From JAWXUU01 sp044426045 (lineage in GTDB: Bacteria; Bacillota; Clostridia; Christensenellales; CAMQZB01): 64,000 nt of DNA. A program made the position numbers and the translations under genes. The DNA is taken from contig JAWXUX010000003.1 of the NCBI GenBank assembly GCA_044426045.1, positions 1 through 64,000 on the forward strand, in the 5' to 3' direction. This document shows, one piece after another, positions 8,399-19,987 of the stretch (position 1 is the first letter of the stretch; each line of letters begins with the position of its first letter). Under the pieces are notes generated by a model. That model worked only from the letters and a program-made list of their open reading frames with translations. It was not told the DNA's origin and searched no databases.

Positions 8399-9232
8399 CT
8401 AAACTTCAATTTCAACAACTCCCTCAAACGCGATGGTTGCTGTTCCTGTCATGAACACGTGGCCGTTATCTGCCATTTCGATGTAAAGCTCGCCACCTTT
8501 GAGTTTGACGTATGAGCCGTTTTCGATCATGCCTTTTTTATATGATGCGACGAATGAAGCGCAAGCGCCCGTTCCGCACGCGAGGGTTTCGCCCGTTCCG
8601 CGTTCGAAAACTCGCATTTCAATAGTGTTTTTATCAATAAGTTTAACAAATTCCACGTTAGTTTTCGCAGGGAAAGCCGCGTGGCATTCGATTTCTTTGC
8701 CAAGTGTGAAGAATTCTTCAAAATCCGTTTCTTCAACATAAATAATCGCGTGTGGATTACCCATTGAAACGCAAGTCACGTCAAATTCATATTTTTCAGT
8801 TTGCAAAACAAACTCGTTTTCATCCGCAGTCACAGGGATAAGTTTTGGGTCAAGAATAGGCGCACCCATGTCAACTCTCACGCTGATAACTTTGTCGTCT
8901 TCAACAAAAAGTTCCAAAGTTTTCATGCCAGCACGCGTTTCAACAGTCACGCGTTTAGAGTTGTGAAGTCCTTTTTCATAAACATATTTACCAACGCAAC
9001 GAATGGCATTTCCGCACATTTCCGCCTCACTGCCGTCGTTGTTGAACATACGCATCTTGAAATCACAAAGGATTGAAGGCAAAATCAAAACTATGCCGTC
9101 ACCGCCGATTGAAAAATGTCTGTCCGAAAGCTCGATTGCAAGGGTGCTAGGATCAGGAAGGTCGTGCTTTGTGCAATCAAAATATATATAATCATTACCA
9201 ATGCCGTGCATTTTTGTGAAATTAAGTTTCAT
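8399..9232 (-). CDS. dapF: Diaminopimelate epimerase
   Basis: 277 residues from the ATG at 9232 (MKLNFTKMHGIGNDYIYFD, the typical family N terminus); the open frame runs to 9313 but that part is not family-like. The two catalytic cysteines are in MCGNAIRC (Cys73) and ACGTGACAS (Cys219). It converts LL- to meso-diaminopimelate for peptidoglycan and lysine. It is convergent with dapL. Confidence 0.97.
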   Translation of the reverse strand: MKLNFTKMHGIGNDYIYFDCTKHDLPDPSTLAIELSDRHFSIGGDGIVLILPSILCDFKMRMFNNDGSEAEMCGNAIRCVGKYVYEKGLHNSKRVTVETRAGMKTLELFVEDDKVISVRVDMGAPILDPKLIPVTADENEFVLQTEKYEFDVTCVSMGNPHAIIYVEETDFEEFFTLGKEIECHAAFPAKTNVEFVKLIDKNTIEMRVFERGTGETLACGTGACASFVASYKKGMIENGSYVKLKGGELYIEMADNGHVFMTGTATIAFEGVVEIEV

Positions 9233-9318
9233 ACTATCGCTCCTTGGATTGTTTTTATTACTTACTAATATTATACTCGAAAATCGGAAGAAGTCAAGAA
9301 AATTGCGGAGCAATTTTT

Positions 9319-9560
9319 AAGGTGAAAGGTGAAAGGCTACGCTTAAGGTGAAAGGTGAAAGGTGAAAGGTGAAAGGTGAAAGGTGAAAGGTGTGGTAATG
9401 CACTCGCGTACCGCTCGTGCTTTCCATTATTTAAATATTTATTATCAGAGCCAAACACTTCATATGGTAAGAAACTAATATAGTAAAAAATTTAAAATAT
9501 GGACTGCACGAGGCGAAGCCAAGTGCCATACCACACCTTTCACCTTTCACCTTTCACCTT
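9319..9560. repeat. Heptamer-armed element, GGTGAAA type
   Basis: Left arm has two ggtgaaa units, a short ggctacgctt interruption, then six further units ending in ggtgtggtaatgcac. The right side has gcacgaggcgaagccaagtgc, a ccataccacacc box and four tttcacc units. The core (about 9420-9510) differs from the other copies and shows no obvious central hairpin. It fills the 333-bp gap between dapF and birA. Confidence 0.8.
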
Positions 9561-9565
9561 TCACC

Positions 9566-10537
9566 TTAATAAAACTCCCCCACAATACTAATTTCTCCCG
9601 CTTTCAAAACTATTTCCTCACCGCTTGTTTGGCAAACTAAATTGCCTTCTAGGTTGAAGGATTTTGCTTTTGCGGTTATTGTTTCTCCGTTTTGGGTGAA
9701 AGTGATTGTTTTTCCGAGCACTAGTGAAAGGTTTGTGTATTTTTCCACGATTTGCTCTTTTGAAAGTGCTAGGATTTCAAAAAATGTTGTTGTGATATTC
9801 GCGATTAATTGGTTTTTGCGGATTGAAACTCCCACAGAGCCGGCTTTTGTTTTGATTTCGTCGGGGAAATCCTCCGTTTCGATATTAATTCCAATTCCCA
9901 CAATCACGCTTGAAAGTTCGCCACTTTCAAAATCGAATATGCCTTCCGTTAAAATTCCGCAAACTTTGCGATTTTCGCAAAAGATGTCGTTCACCCATTT
10001 GATTTTTGTGTCCCTTCCGCTCATTTTTGTCAGAGTTTCGCTCACGGCAATGGCGGCGGCGAGGGTGAATGTGTTGGTTTCCCCCGATTTTGGGGCGAAT
10101 GCCATTGTGAAATAAACGCCGGTATCTTTTGGCGAATAAAAACTGTTGCCACGCCTTCCGCGCCCCGCGGTTTGCTCGGATGCACAAATGAGGTGAAGTC
10201 CTTCTTTTGGGTTGGTTTTTGCATATGTGTTAGTGCTTGTGATGCTGTCGAAAACTTCGCAAGTGATTTTTTCAAATCGGTAATTTTTGCAAGAAGAGCA
10301 AGAATTGTTGGAATTTTCCGAAAGTGCCGATAAAATTTCCCCTTCCAAAATAAAATTTCCCAAAAGTTTATAACCTTTGTTGGTCACGCCCTCGATTTTC
10401 ACGCCCTCGTCTTGCAGTTTTTTGATGTGTTTCCAAACCCCCGCACGCGTCACGCCAAAATGAGTGGCGAGCTCTTCACCAGAAGTGTATTTATCGCTGT
10501 TTTTTTTCAAAAATTCAAGCAAATTTTGACTTGTCAT
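9566..10537 (-). CDS. birA: Biotin-protein ligase with N-terminal repressor domain
   Basis: 323 residues. The N-terminal winged helix (residues 1-60, TRAGVWKHIKKL) is followed by the ligase domain with GRGRRG (125-130) and the KWVNDIF lysine (Lys180). The enzyme makes biotinyl-AMP, biotinylates carrier proteins and, as in BirA of Bacillus and E. coli, can act as a biotin-responsive repressor. A CSSC pair at about residues 80-83 lies in a linker and is not typical. The substrate is likely the carrier protein at 2193-2561. Confidence 0.93.
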   Translation of the reverse strand: MTSQNLLEFLKKNSDKYTSGEELATHFGVTRAGVWKHIKKLQDEGVKIEGVTNKGYKLLGNFILEGEILSALSENSNNSCSSCKNYRFEKITCEVFDSITSTNTYAKTNPKEGLHLICASEQTAGRGRRGNSFYSPKDTGVYFTMAFAPKSGETNTFTLAAAIAVSETLTKMSGRDTKIKWVNDIFCENRKVCGILTEGIFDFESGELSSVIVGIGINIETEDFPDEIKTKAGSVGVSIRKNQLIANITTTFFEILALSKEQIVEKYTNLSLVLGKTITFTQNGETITAKAKSFNLEGNLVCQTSGEEIVLKAGEISIVGEFY

Positions 10538-10589
10538 ATCTATATTTCACCTTTTTAATTTTTTTCATTGTTTTTCTCCCTAAAATAGC

Positions 10590-10748
10590 AAAAAAGCCTA
10601 TCAAAAGGCTTGACATGGCGTATGGGAGTTGATATAATATTAAAATGCATCATTATGTGTGGAGGTATCGCTAAATTCAGATTTAGCCTCCAATTTTCAT
10701 GATTTTGCGGGGGAAATCGCGGTGAATATCGCTGAAATTTCATCTCGC
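10590..10748 (-). ncRNA. Possible short minus-strand RNA opposite the rpoB leader
   Basis: The minus-strand promoter (10756-10783) would start a transcript near 10748. Before it reaches birA it meets a weak terminator-like stem (agcct/aggct, 10595-10610) followed by six T on the minus strand. The product would be about 155 nt and overlap the 5' end of the rpoB leader. It also contains the tggagg-ctaaat/atttag-cctcca stem (10659-10692 region). It could instead simply be the birA leader. Confidence 0.3.
10610..10638 (+). promoter_or_regulatory. Strong sigma-A promoter of rpoBC
   Basis: Perfect consensus: TTGACA (10610-10615), 17-bp spacer, TATAAT (10633-10638). It gives an unusually long leader of about 285 nt before rpoB. 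Confidence 0.8.
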
Positions 10749-10755
10749 TATGCAC

Positions 10756-10783
10756 ATTATAACATAAATACATCTCTTGTCAA
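10756..10783 (-). promoter_or_regulatory. Minus-strand consensus promoter (birA or antisense RNA)
   Basis: On the minus strand TTGACA (10783-10778), 16-bp spacer, TATAAT (10761-10756). It faces the rpoB promoter, so about 100 bp would be transcribed from both strands. Confidence 0.7.
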
Positions 10784-10931
10784 GAAATTTTTGATAATTT
10801 CCAAAAAAATATACGTATATCTATAAAAAATATGCTTTTTTTTTGAAAAATAGTTCCAAAATTTCCCAAACGCCTGAGATTTTAATATAAATATCTAAGC
10901 AAAAGTATTTTTAGAAGAGGAGTAAGCAAAT

Positions 10932-13900
10932 ATGGAAACAAAGTTGAACAAAGAAAAATTTGGCAATCATGAAAGAGTGAATTTTTCAAGAGTTAAAAAT
11001 GTTCTTGACATTCCTTACTTGATTGAAGTGCAAAAGGATTCATATAAATGGTTCGTTGAGCACGGTATCAAGGAAGTTTTTGAAGATTTTTCACCAATCA
11101 CAGATAAGTCAAATCACTTTGAGCTACATTTCTTGGACTACACTCTTGCAGGAAACCCTAAGTATGGCGAAAAGGAATGTAAAGACAGAGATGCAAACTA
11201 CGCACTTCCTTTGAGAGTTAAGGTTCGTCTTGTGAGAAAACAAACAGGAGAAATGTCTGATCAAGAAGTTTTCATGGGGGATTTCCCACTCATGACAAAA
11301 AACGGTTCTTTCATCATCAATGGTGCTGAAAGGGTTATCGTTTCACAACTTGTTAGATCACCAGGTGTTTATTGCGATATGAACATCGAAAAGAAAGTAG
11401 GAACAAACCTCTTCGACACAACAGTTATCCCATCACGTGGTGCATGGCTTGATTTCAAGCAAGACGCTACTGATAATCCTGATGCAAGAATTCTTTATGT
11501 TTCTGTTGACAGAACAAGAAAAATCACAGCGACTATTCTTTTGAGAGCGCTTGGATTTGGCACTGATGAAGTTCTTGCTGAAATCTTTGATAACGATCCA
11601 ACAATCCTTGCAACATGTGCAAAAGATACGGCTAAATCTGAAAAAGAAGGCCTTATTGAACTATATAAAAGACTTCGTCCAGGCGAAGTGCCAACTGAAG
11701 AAGCATTGAAATTGCAACTAAACAACATTTTCTTTGATGCAAAAAGATACGACCTTCAAAAAGTTGGTAGATACAAATTCAACAAAAAACTTGCGATTGC
11801 AAATCGTTTGGTTGGAAGAACTCTTGCAGAAGATGTTATCAACCAAAACACAGGCGAACTTTTGCAACCTGCGGGCAAAACTCTTTCATTTGACGAAGCT
11901 AAAGCAATCCAAACAGCGGGCGTGAACGAAGTTAGAGTTGAAACAGACGGCAAACCATTCAAAATCATTGGTAATAACACAGCTTCTCTTATGGAAGTTT
12001 GCGGAATTGACTATCATGAAGTGGACGGCTTGGTTGATTTCTGTTGTTATCCAGTTTTGAGAGATCTTATCGAACAATCAGCTGGCGACAGAGATGTGCT
12101 TGTTAAGCTTTTGGAAGAAAACGTTCTTCGCCTTTGCACAAAACACATCCTTATCGACGATATCATTTCAATCGTGTCATATAACCTTGGTCTTCGCCAT
12201 GGAATTGGCTCGCAAGACAACATCGACCACCTTGGCAACAGACGTGTCAAATCAGTTGGTGAACTTTTGCAAAATCAATTCAGAATTGGTATTTCAAGAC
12301 TTGAAAGAGTCATAAGAGAAAGAATGACAACTCAAGACCAAACAGATGTCACTCCACAATCTCTTATTAACGTCAGACCAGTTTCTTCAGCAATTAAAGA
12401 GTTCTTTGGTTCTTCACAGCTTTCACAGTTCATGGACCAAACAAACCCAATCGCTGAGCTAACTCACAAAAGAAAACTTTCAGCCCTAGGACCTGGTGGT
12501 TTGAACCGTGAACGTGCAACGTTCGACGTTCGTGACGTCCATCACTCACACTACGGCAGAATGTGTCCGATAGAAACTCCTGAAGGACAAAACATCGGTC
12601 TTATCACATCATTAACATCATATGCGCGTATCAATGAATATGGTTTCATTGAAGCTGCGTATAGAAAAATCGATAAAGAAACTGGCGTCGTGACTGACCA
12701 AATCGACTTCTTGACAGCCGATGAAGAAGACGCGTTCACAGTTGCTCAAGCAAGAGAACCGCTTGCAGAAGATGGTTCAATCGCCGCTGATCGTGTTATC
12801 GTGAGAAGAAGGGAAGAAATCATTGAAGTTGCCAAAGAGGAAATCGATTATGTCGACGTTTCTCCAAGACAAATGGTTTCAATCGCAACAGCGCTTATTC
12901 CGTTCCTTGAAAACGATGATACAAACCGTGCACTGATGGGCTCAAACATGCAACGTCAAGCAGTTCCACTTTTGAAACCTGAAGCACCATGTGTTGCAAC
13001 GGGCGTTGAAGCGAAAATCGCAGTTGACTCTGGCGTTATGATTATTGCAGAGCGCGACTGTGTTGTTTTGAATGTTTCAGCAGACAGCGTTAAAGTTAAA
13101 TATGACGACGGCGAAATTTGCAAGTATGACACTCAAAAATTCCTTCGTTCAAACCAAGGCACATGCGTTAACCAAAAACCAGTTGTCAATGTTGGCGACA
13201 GAGTTTTGAAAGGCGGAGTTCTTTGCGACGGCCCTTCAACTCAAAACGGTGAGCTTGCACTTGGAAGAAACATCATGATTGGTTTCATGGAATGGGAAGG
13301 TTATAACTATGAAGATGCCATCCTTATTTCTGAAAAACTTGTTCGCGACGACGTTTTCACTTCAATCCATATCGAAGAATACGAAATTGAAGCGAGAGAC
13401 ACTCGTCTTGGAACAGAAGAAATCACACGCGACATTCCAAACCAAAGTGAAGATTCACTCAAAAACCTTGATGAAGACGGCATCATTCGTGTCGGCGCTG
13501 AAGTTAAGGCGGATGACATCTTGGTTGGTAAAGTAACACCAAAAGGCGAAACAGAACTTTCTCCTGAAGAAAGACTTCTTCGTGCAATCTTTGGTGATAA
13601 AGCAAAAGAAGTTAGAGATACATCTCTCAAAGTGCCACACGGTGGAAACGGTATTATCGTTGACGTGAAAACATTCACTCGCGAAAATAAAGACGAACTT
13701 TCACCAGGCGTTAACAAACTTGTGAGAGTTTATATCGCACAAAAAAGAAAGATTTCTATCGGTGACAAAATGGCGGGACGTCATGGTAATAAGGGTGTTA
13801 TTTCACGCGTTATGCCATGGGAAGATATGCCGTTCATGGCGGATGGAACTCCACTTGAAATTCTTTTGAACCCACTTGGCGTGCCATCTCGTATGAACAT

Positions 13901-14660
13901 CGGTCAGGTTTTGGAAGTTCACTTGGGTCTTGTTGCAAAAGCACTTGGCATCAAGGTTGCAACTCCAGTATTCGACGGTGCAACGGAAGCTGATATCAAG
14001 AAAATGCTTGAAGAAAACGGCTTTGTTAACGATGAAGGCAAGGCTGATGGTAAAGTTCAACTTTATGATGGAAGAACTGGCGAACCATTTGAAAACAGAG
14101 TTACTGTTGGTCAAATGTATATGCTGAAACTTCACCACTTGGTTGATGATAAAATCCACGCGAGAAGCGTTGGACCATATTCTCTTGTAACACAACAACC
14201 ACTTGGCGGTAAGGCACAATTTGGTGGACAACGTTTCGGTGAAATGGAAGTTTGGGCACTTGAAGCCTACGGCGCAAGTCACATCCTTCAAGAAATCATC
14301 ACTGTCAAATCAGATGACGTTGTTGGACGTGTTAAGACATATGAATCAATCGTTAAAGGTCACAATATTTCTGAACCAGGTATTCCAGAATCATTCAAAG
14401 TTTTGATAAAAGAACTTCAAGCACTTTCGCTTGATATCAAGGTTCTCACTGAAGACAGAAGAGAAATCACTATCAAAGAACTTGCGGAAGATCAAGATGA
14501 TATGTTCGAACCAGAAGTTGAAAAAGAAAAATTTGAAGAGGAAGAAGAAGTTGACCTCTTTGATGACTTCGATGAAGAATTCGAAGACGGCGGAGAAGAA
14601 GATTTCGACGATCTTGATGATTCAGCTTTCGAAGATTTGTTTGACGACGACGAACTTTAA
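10932..14660 (+). CDS. rpoB: RNA polymerase beta subunit
   Basis: 1242 residues, full length, with AGAGGAG (10916-10922) before the start. The fork/Rif region is plain (SQLSQFMDQTNPIAELTHKR and then SALGPGGL), as are the PIETPEGQNIGLI segment and KMAGRHGNKGV. The C terminus ends in a long Asp/Glu-rich tail of about 50 residues, and the rpoC start follows 27 nt later. At the position equivalent to E. coli Arg529 (a rifampicin contact) this protein has Lys515. No rplJ/rplL genes precede it; the neighbour upstream is divergent birA. Confidence 0.99.
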   Translation: METKLNKEKFGNHERVNFSRVKNVLDIPYLIEVQKDSYKWFVEHGIKEVFEDFSPITDKSNHFELHFLDYTLAGNPKYGEKECKDRDANYALPLRVKVRLVRKQTGEMSDQEVFMGDFPLMTKNGSFIINGAERVIVSQLVRSPGVYCDMNIEKKVGTNLFDTTVIPSRGAWLDFKQDATDNPDARILYVSVDRTRKITATILLRALGFGTDEVLAEIFDNDPTILATCAKDTAKSEKEGLIELYKRLRPGEVPTEEALKLQLNNIFFDAKRYDLQKVGRYKFNKKLAIANRLVGRTLAEDVINQNTGELLQPAGKTLSFDEAKAIQTAGVNEVRVETDGKPFKIIGNNTASLMEVCGIDYHEVDGLVDFCCYPVLRDLIEQSAGDRDVLVKLLEENVLRLCTKHILIDDIISIVSYNLGLRHGIGSQDNIDHLGNRRVKSVGELLQNQFRIGISRLERVIRERMTTQDQTDVTPQSLINVRPVSSAIKEFFGSSQLSQFMDQTNPIAELTHKRKLSALGPGGLNRERATFDVRDVHHSHYGRMCPIETPEGQNIGLITSLTSYARINEYGFIEAAYRKIDKETGVVTDQIDFLTADEEDAFTVAQAREPLAEDGSIAADRVIVRRREEIIEVAKEEIDYVDVSPRQMVSIATALIPFLENDDTNRALMGSNMQRQAVPLLKPEAPCVATGVEAKIAVDSGVMIIAERDCVVLNVSADSVKVKYDDGEICKYDTQKFLRSNQGTCVNQKPVVNVGDRVLKGGVLCDGPSTQNGELALGRNIMIGFMEWEGYNYEDAILISEKLVRDDVFTSIHIEEYEIEARDTRLGTEEITRDIPNQSEDSLKNLDEDGIIRVGAEVKADDILVGKVTPKGETELSPEERLLRAIFGDKAKEVRDTSLKVPHGGNGIIVDVKTFTRENKDELSPGVNKLVRVYIAQKRKISIGDKMAGRHGNKGVISRVMPWEDMPFMADGTPLEILLNPLGVPSRMNIGQVLEVHLGLVAKALGIKVATPVFDGATEADIKKMLEENGFVNDEGKADGKVQLYDGRTGEPFENRVTVGQMYMLKLHHLVDDKIHARSVGPYSLVTQQPLGGKAQFGGQRFGEMEVWALEAYGASHILQEIITVKSDDVVGRVKTYESIVKGHNISEPGIPESFKVLIKELQALSLDIKVLTEDRREITIKELAEDQDDMFEPEVEKEKFEEEEEVDLFDDFDEEFEDGGEEDFDDLDDSAFEDLFDDDEL

Positions 14661-14687
14661 GCTTTGTAAGATATAAGGAGAAAACAT

Positions 14688-18361
<3,674 letters not shown>

Positions 18362-18368
<7 letters not shown>

Positions 18369-18416
18369 TAAAAAAATAAGACCAGCCGTTGGCTGGTCTT
18401 ATTTTTTTATTATTCT
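18362..18416 (+). terminator. rpoBC terminator with a 26-bp perfect stem
   Basis: Arms 18362-18387 and 18391-18416 pair without mismatch around a GTT loop. The left arm contains the rpoC stop codon (18366-18368). The G/C core is GACCAGCC/GGCTGGTC. Confidence 0.93.
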
Positions 18417-18426
18417 AACCCGTGAT

Positions 18427-18526
18427 AAAGGGTCTTTTTGGGTTTTTTCGCACAAACGCGAGCTCGGCATATGTTAATATAGCCTTCACTCGCGTTTGTG
18501 TGAAAAATTCCCAAAAATCCTCCTTT
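18427..18526. repeat. Long-hairpin repeat, copy B
   Basis: Second copy of the 5331-5432 element, again directly behind an operon terminator. The loop (ctcggcatatgttaatatag and onward) is identical. The inner stem cgcacaaacgcgag/ctcgcgtttgtgtg differs from copy A at a paired position (C-G to A-T), so pairing is kept. Confidence 0.8.
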
Positions 18527-18539
18527 CTCACTACCACAG

Positions 18540-18835
18540 TAGTCTAATGGACGTCGCTGGAGGGGCGTCCCTTCGGGGACGCGACAATTTGTTTTTGCAG
18601 CTTGGGCGGAGCCCAAGGCTGTAAGGGTGGGGCGTTGCCCCACTGCAATTATATGGTTTGCAGCTTGGGCGGAGCCCAAGGCTGTGAGGGTGGCTTCGCC
18701 ACGGTCAATATTGGTTGGAGCAACCGAAAGCGGTGCTTTCGAGTTGTAGGGGTGCCCCGTTGGGGCACGATCAATTTTGGGGCAAGCAAAAGGCTGAGCC
18801 TTTTGGCTTGTGGGGGTGCCCGTTGGGCACGGTTT
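18540..18835. repeat. Array of about 58-bp two-hairpin units
   Basis: Four units in tandem. Each has hairpin I (for example cttgggcggagcccaag or caaaaggctgagccttttg, closed by CAA/GC...TTG), a T-A/G-GGGG linker, hairpin II (ggggcgttgcccc, gtggcttcgccac, gtgccccgttggggcac, gtgcccgttgggcac) and an A/T-rich spacer like tcaatttt. Units 1 and 2 share hairpin I exactly; hairpin II differs but still pairs. No gene is supported in 18369-18914. Confidence 0.75.
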
Positions 18836-18855
18836 ATTTTTTTTGTTGTTTTGTA

Positions 18856-18893
18856 TTGACATATGGCTATATTTGATGTATAATTTAGCCATA
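18856..18893 (+). promoter_or_regulatory. Promoter and operator of the Phd/RelE pair
   Basis: TTGACA (18856-18861), 17-bp spacer, TATAAT (18879-18884). A perfect inverted repeat TATGGCTA (18862-18869) / TAGCCATA (18886-18893) flanks the -10 box and is the likely antitoxin binding site. Confidence 0.8.
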
Positions 18894-18914
18894 ATAAATT
18901 ATGGAGGTGGTTTT

Positions 18915-19178
18915 ATGCAGATAGTTCCTATAAAAGAATTGAAAGATACGGCATCTATTGAGAGAATGTGTCAAGAGAGCAAGGAGCCTGTTTTTGTAAC
19001 TAAAAATGGGTATGGAAAATTGGTTGTGATGGATATTGATGTATACACAAATTTAATGAAAAAAGCGCATGAAGCTATGCTTGTTAACGAAGGAATCAAG
19101 CAAGCAAACAACGGCGAAGTTGTGAGTGCAGATGAAGTTTTTCAAATGGTGAAGGCGAGATATGGGTATGAATTATAA
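18915..19178 (+). CDS. Phd/YefM-type antitoxin
   Basis: 87 residues from the ATG at 18915, supported by GGAGGTGG just upstream; the frame opens at 18810 but the promoter lies inside that part. The N terminus (MQIVPIKELKDTASIERMC, then KEPVFVTKNGYGKLVVMD) is the Phd/YefM fold that binds DNA and neutralises the toxin through its C terminus. It overlaps the downstream toxin gene by 17 nt, the usual coupled arrangement. Confidence 0.88.
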   Translation: MQIVPIKELKDTASIERMCQESKEPVFVTKNGYGKLVVMDIDVYTNLMKKAHEAMLVNEGIKQANNGEVVSADEVFQMVKARYGYEL

Positions 19179-19491
19179 GGCAGAATATACTCAAATTGCA
19201 AAATCAGATTTAAAAGAAATACTAGATTATATTAAATTTGAATTGATGAATCCAAAAGCTGCATTTGATTTTGCAAGTAAAGTTTTTGATTGTGTTGATA
19301 TGGCATGTGAAAATCCAAATATTTATCAAATGGTGGATAATGATTTGATAACCGATGAACGTGTCAGGAGAATTGTTGTAGATAACTACGTGGTATTTTT
19401 CAGGATAGATAATGAAATATTGACAGTTTTGAGACTTTTGTATGCAAGGCGAAACGTTTCGGAGATAATGAATGAAACAATTAAAAATTAA
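19162..19491 (+). CDS. RelE/ParE-family toxin
   Basis: 109 residues; the start at 19162 overlaps the antitoxin gene, and the ATG at 19168 (MNYKAEYT) is an equally possible start. RelE/ParE features are the N-terminal basic beta strand and helices (AKSDLKEILDYIKFEL), RRIVVDNYVVFFRID and the C-terminal VLRLLYARRNVSEIM. RelE members cut ribosome-bound mRNA and ParE members poison gyrase; the sequence alone does not decide which. Confidence 0.87.
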   Translation: MGMNYKAEYTQIAKSDLKEILDYIKFELMNPKAAFDFASKVFDCVDMACENPNIYQMVDNDLITDERVRRIVVDNYVVFFRIDNEILTVLRLLYARRNVSEIMNETIKN

Positions 19492-19576
19492 CAAATCTCT
19501 CTCTTTTATTAAAATATAATTTATAATGATATAAATTGCAACCAATATCGGTCAAAAATTATGTGGAGGTGCTGTT

Positions 19577-19813
19577 TTGGAGCAAAAATTGAAGCGAGAT
19601 TGTGTGATGGGTGACAATTTGAAGAAAATGCGTTCAAGTTATAACATTTCACAAGAAAAACTGTGTGCCAAATTGCAACTGCTAGGCTGTGATATTGGAA
19701 GAACAACGTATGCTAAATATGAAAATGGAGAATTAAATATTCGTATCAGTGTGATTGTTAAATTGCGTGAAATATACGGCTGTTCATATGATGATTTTTT
19801 TGAAAATTTATAA
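19577..19813 (+). CDS. Small XRE-family regulator
   Basis: 78 residues with a TTG start at 19577, six bases after GGAGGT; an ATG at 19607 is the alternative. One helix-turn-helix domain (NLKKMRSSYNISQEKLCAKL, then RTTYAKYENGELNIRISVIV) covers nearly the whole protein. A terminator follows directly. It may regulate the toxin-antitoxin pair 85 nt upstream, but that is a guess from position. Confidence 0.8.
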   Translation: MEQKLKRDCVMGDNLKKMRSSYNISQEKLCAKLQLLGCDIGRTTYAKYENGELNIRISVIVKLREIYGCSYDDFFENL

Positions 19814-19836
19814 AAAGGAAGCGAGATGCTTCCTTT
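19814..19836 (+). terminator. Terminator after the XRE gene
   Basis: AAAGGAAGC (19814-19822), loop GAGAT, GCTTCCTTT (19828-19836), then CTTTTT. Confidence 0.75.
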
Positions 19837-19867
19837 CTTTTTATTCAAATATAAGTTTTAAATAATT

Positions 19868-19975
19868 ACCCCACTAGCAAAAAGGCGAAGCCTTTTTTAG
19901 TGGTGCAACTCAAAACCCATACCCAATATTGGGGTCGAGGGGGTCACCCCCTCGCGGGGTTTGGGGCGGAGCCCC
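19868..19975. repeat. Short-hairpin array
   Basis: Hairpins aaaaaggcgaagcctttt, gaggggg-tca-ccccctc (19937-19953) and tggggcggagcccca, with the same connecting sequences attggggtc and cgcgggg as at 5590 and 32392. It lies at the 3' side of the flavoprotein gene. Confidence 0.7.
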
Positions 19976-19987
19976 ATAAAACAAGCC

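Noticed and set aside
9319..9420. CRISPR array from the regular ggtgaaa units
   Set aside because: The units are 7 bp, directly joined without spacers, and occur inverted at the other end of each element. No cas genes are nearby.
10659..10692. L10-type or other known riboregulator in the rpoB leader
   Set aside because: The stem tggagg-ctaaat/atttag-cctcca is real, but it does not match any ribosomal leader or riboswitch class I can recall; kept only as part of the antisense finding.
18410..18892. 160-residue minus-strand ORF
   Set aside because: Same reason: it is a translation of hairpin repeats and crosses the toxin-antitoxin promoter.
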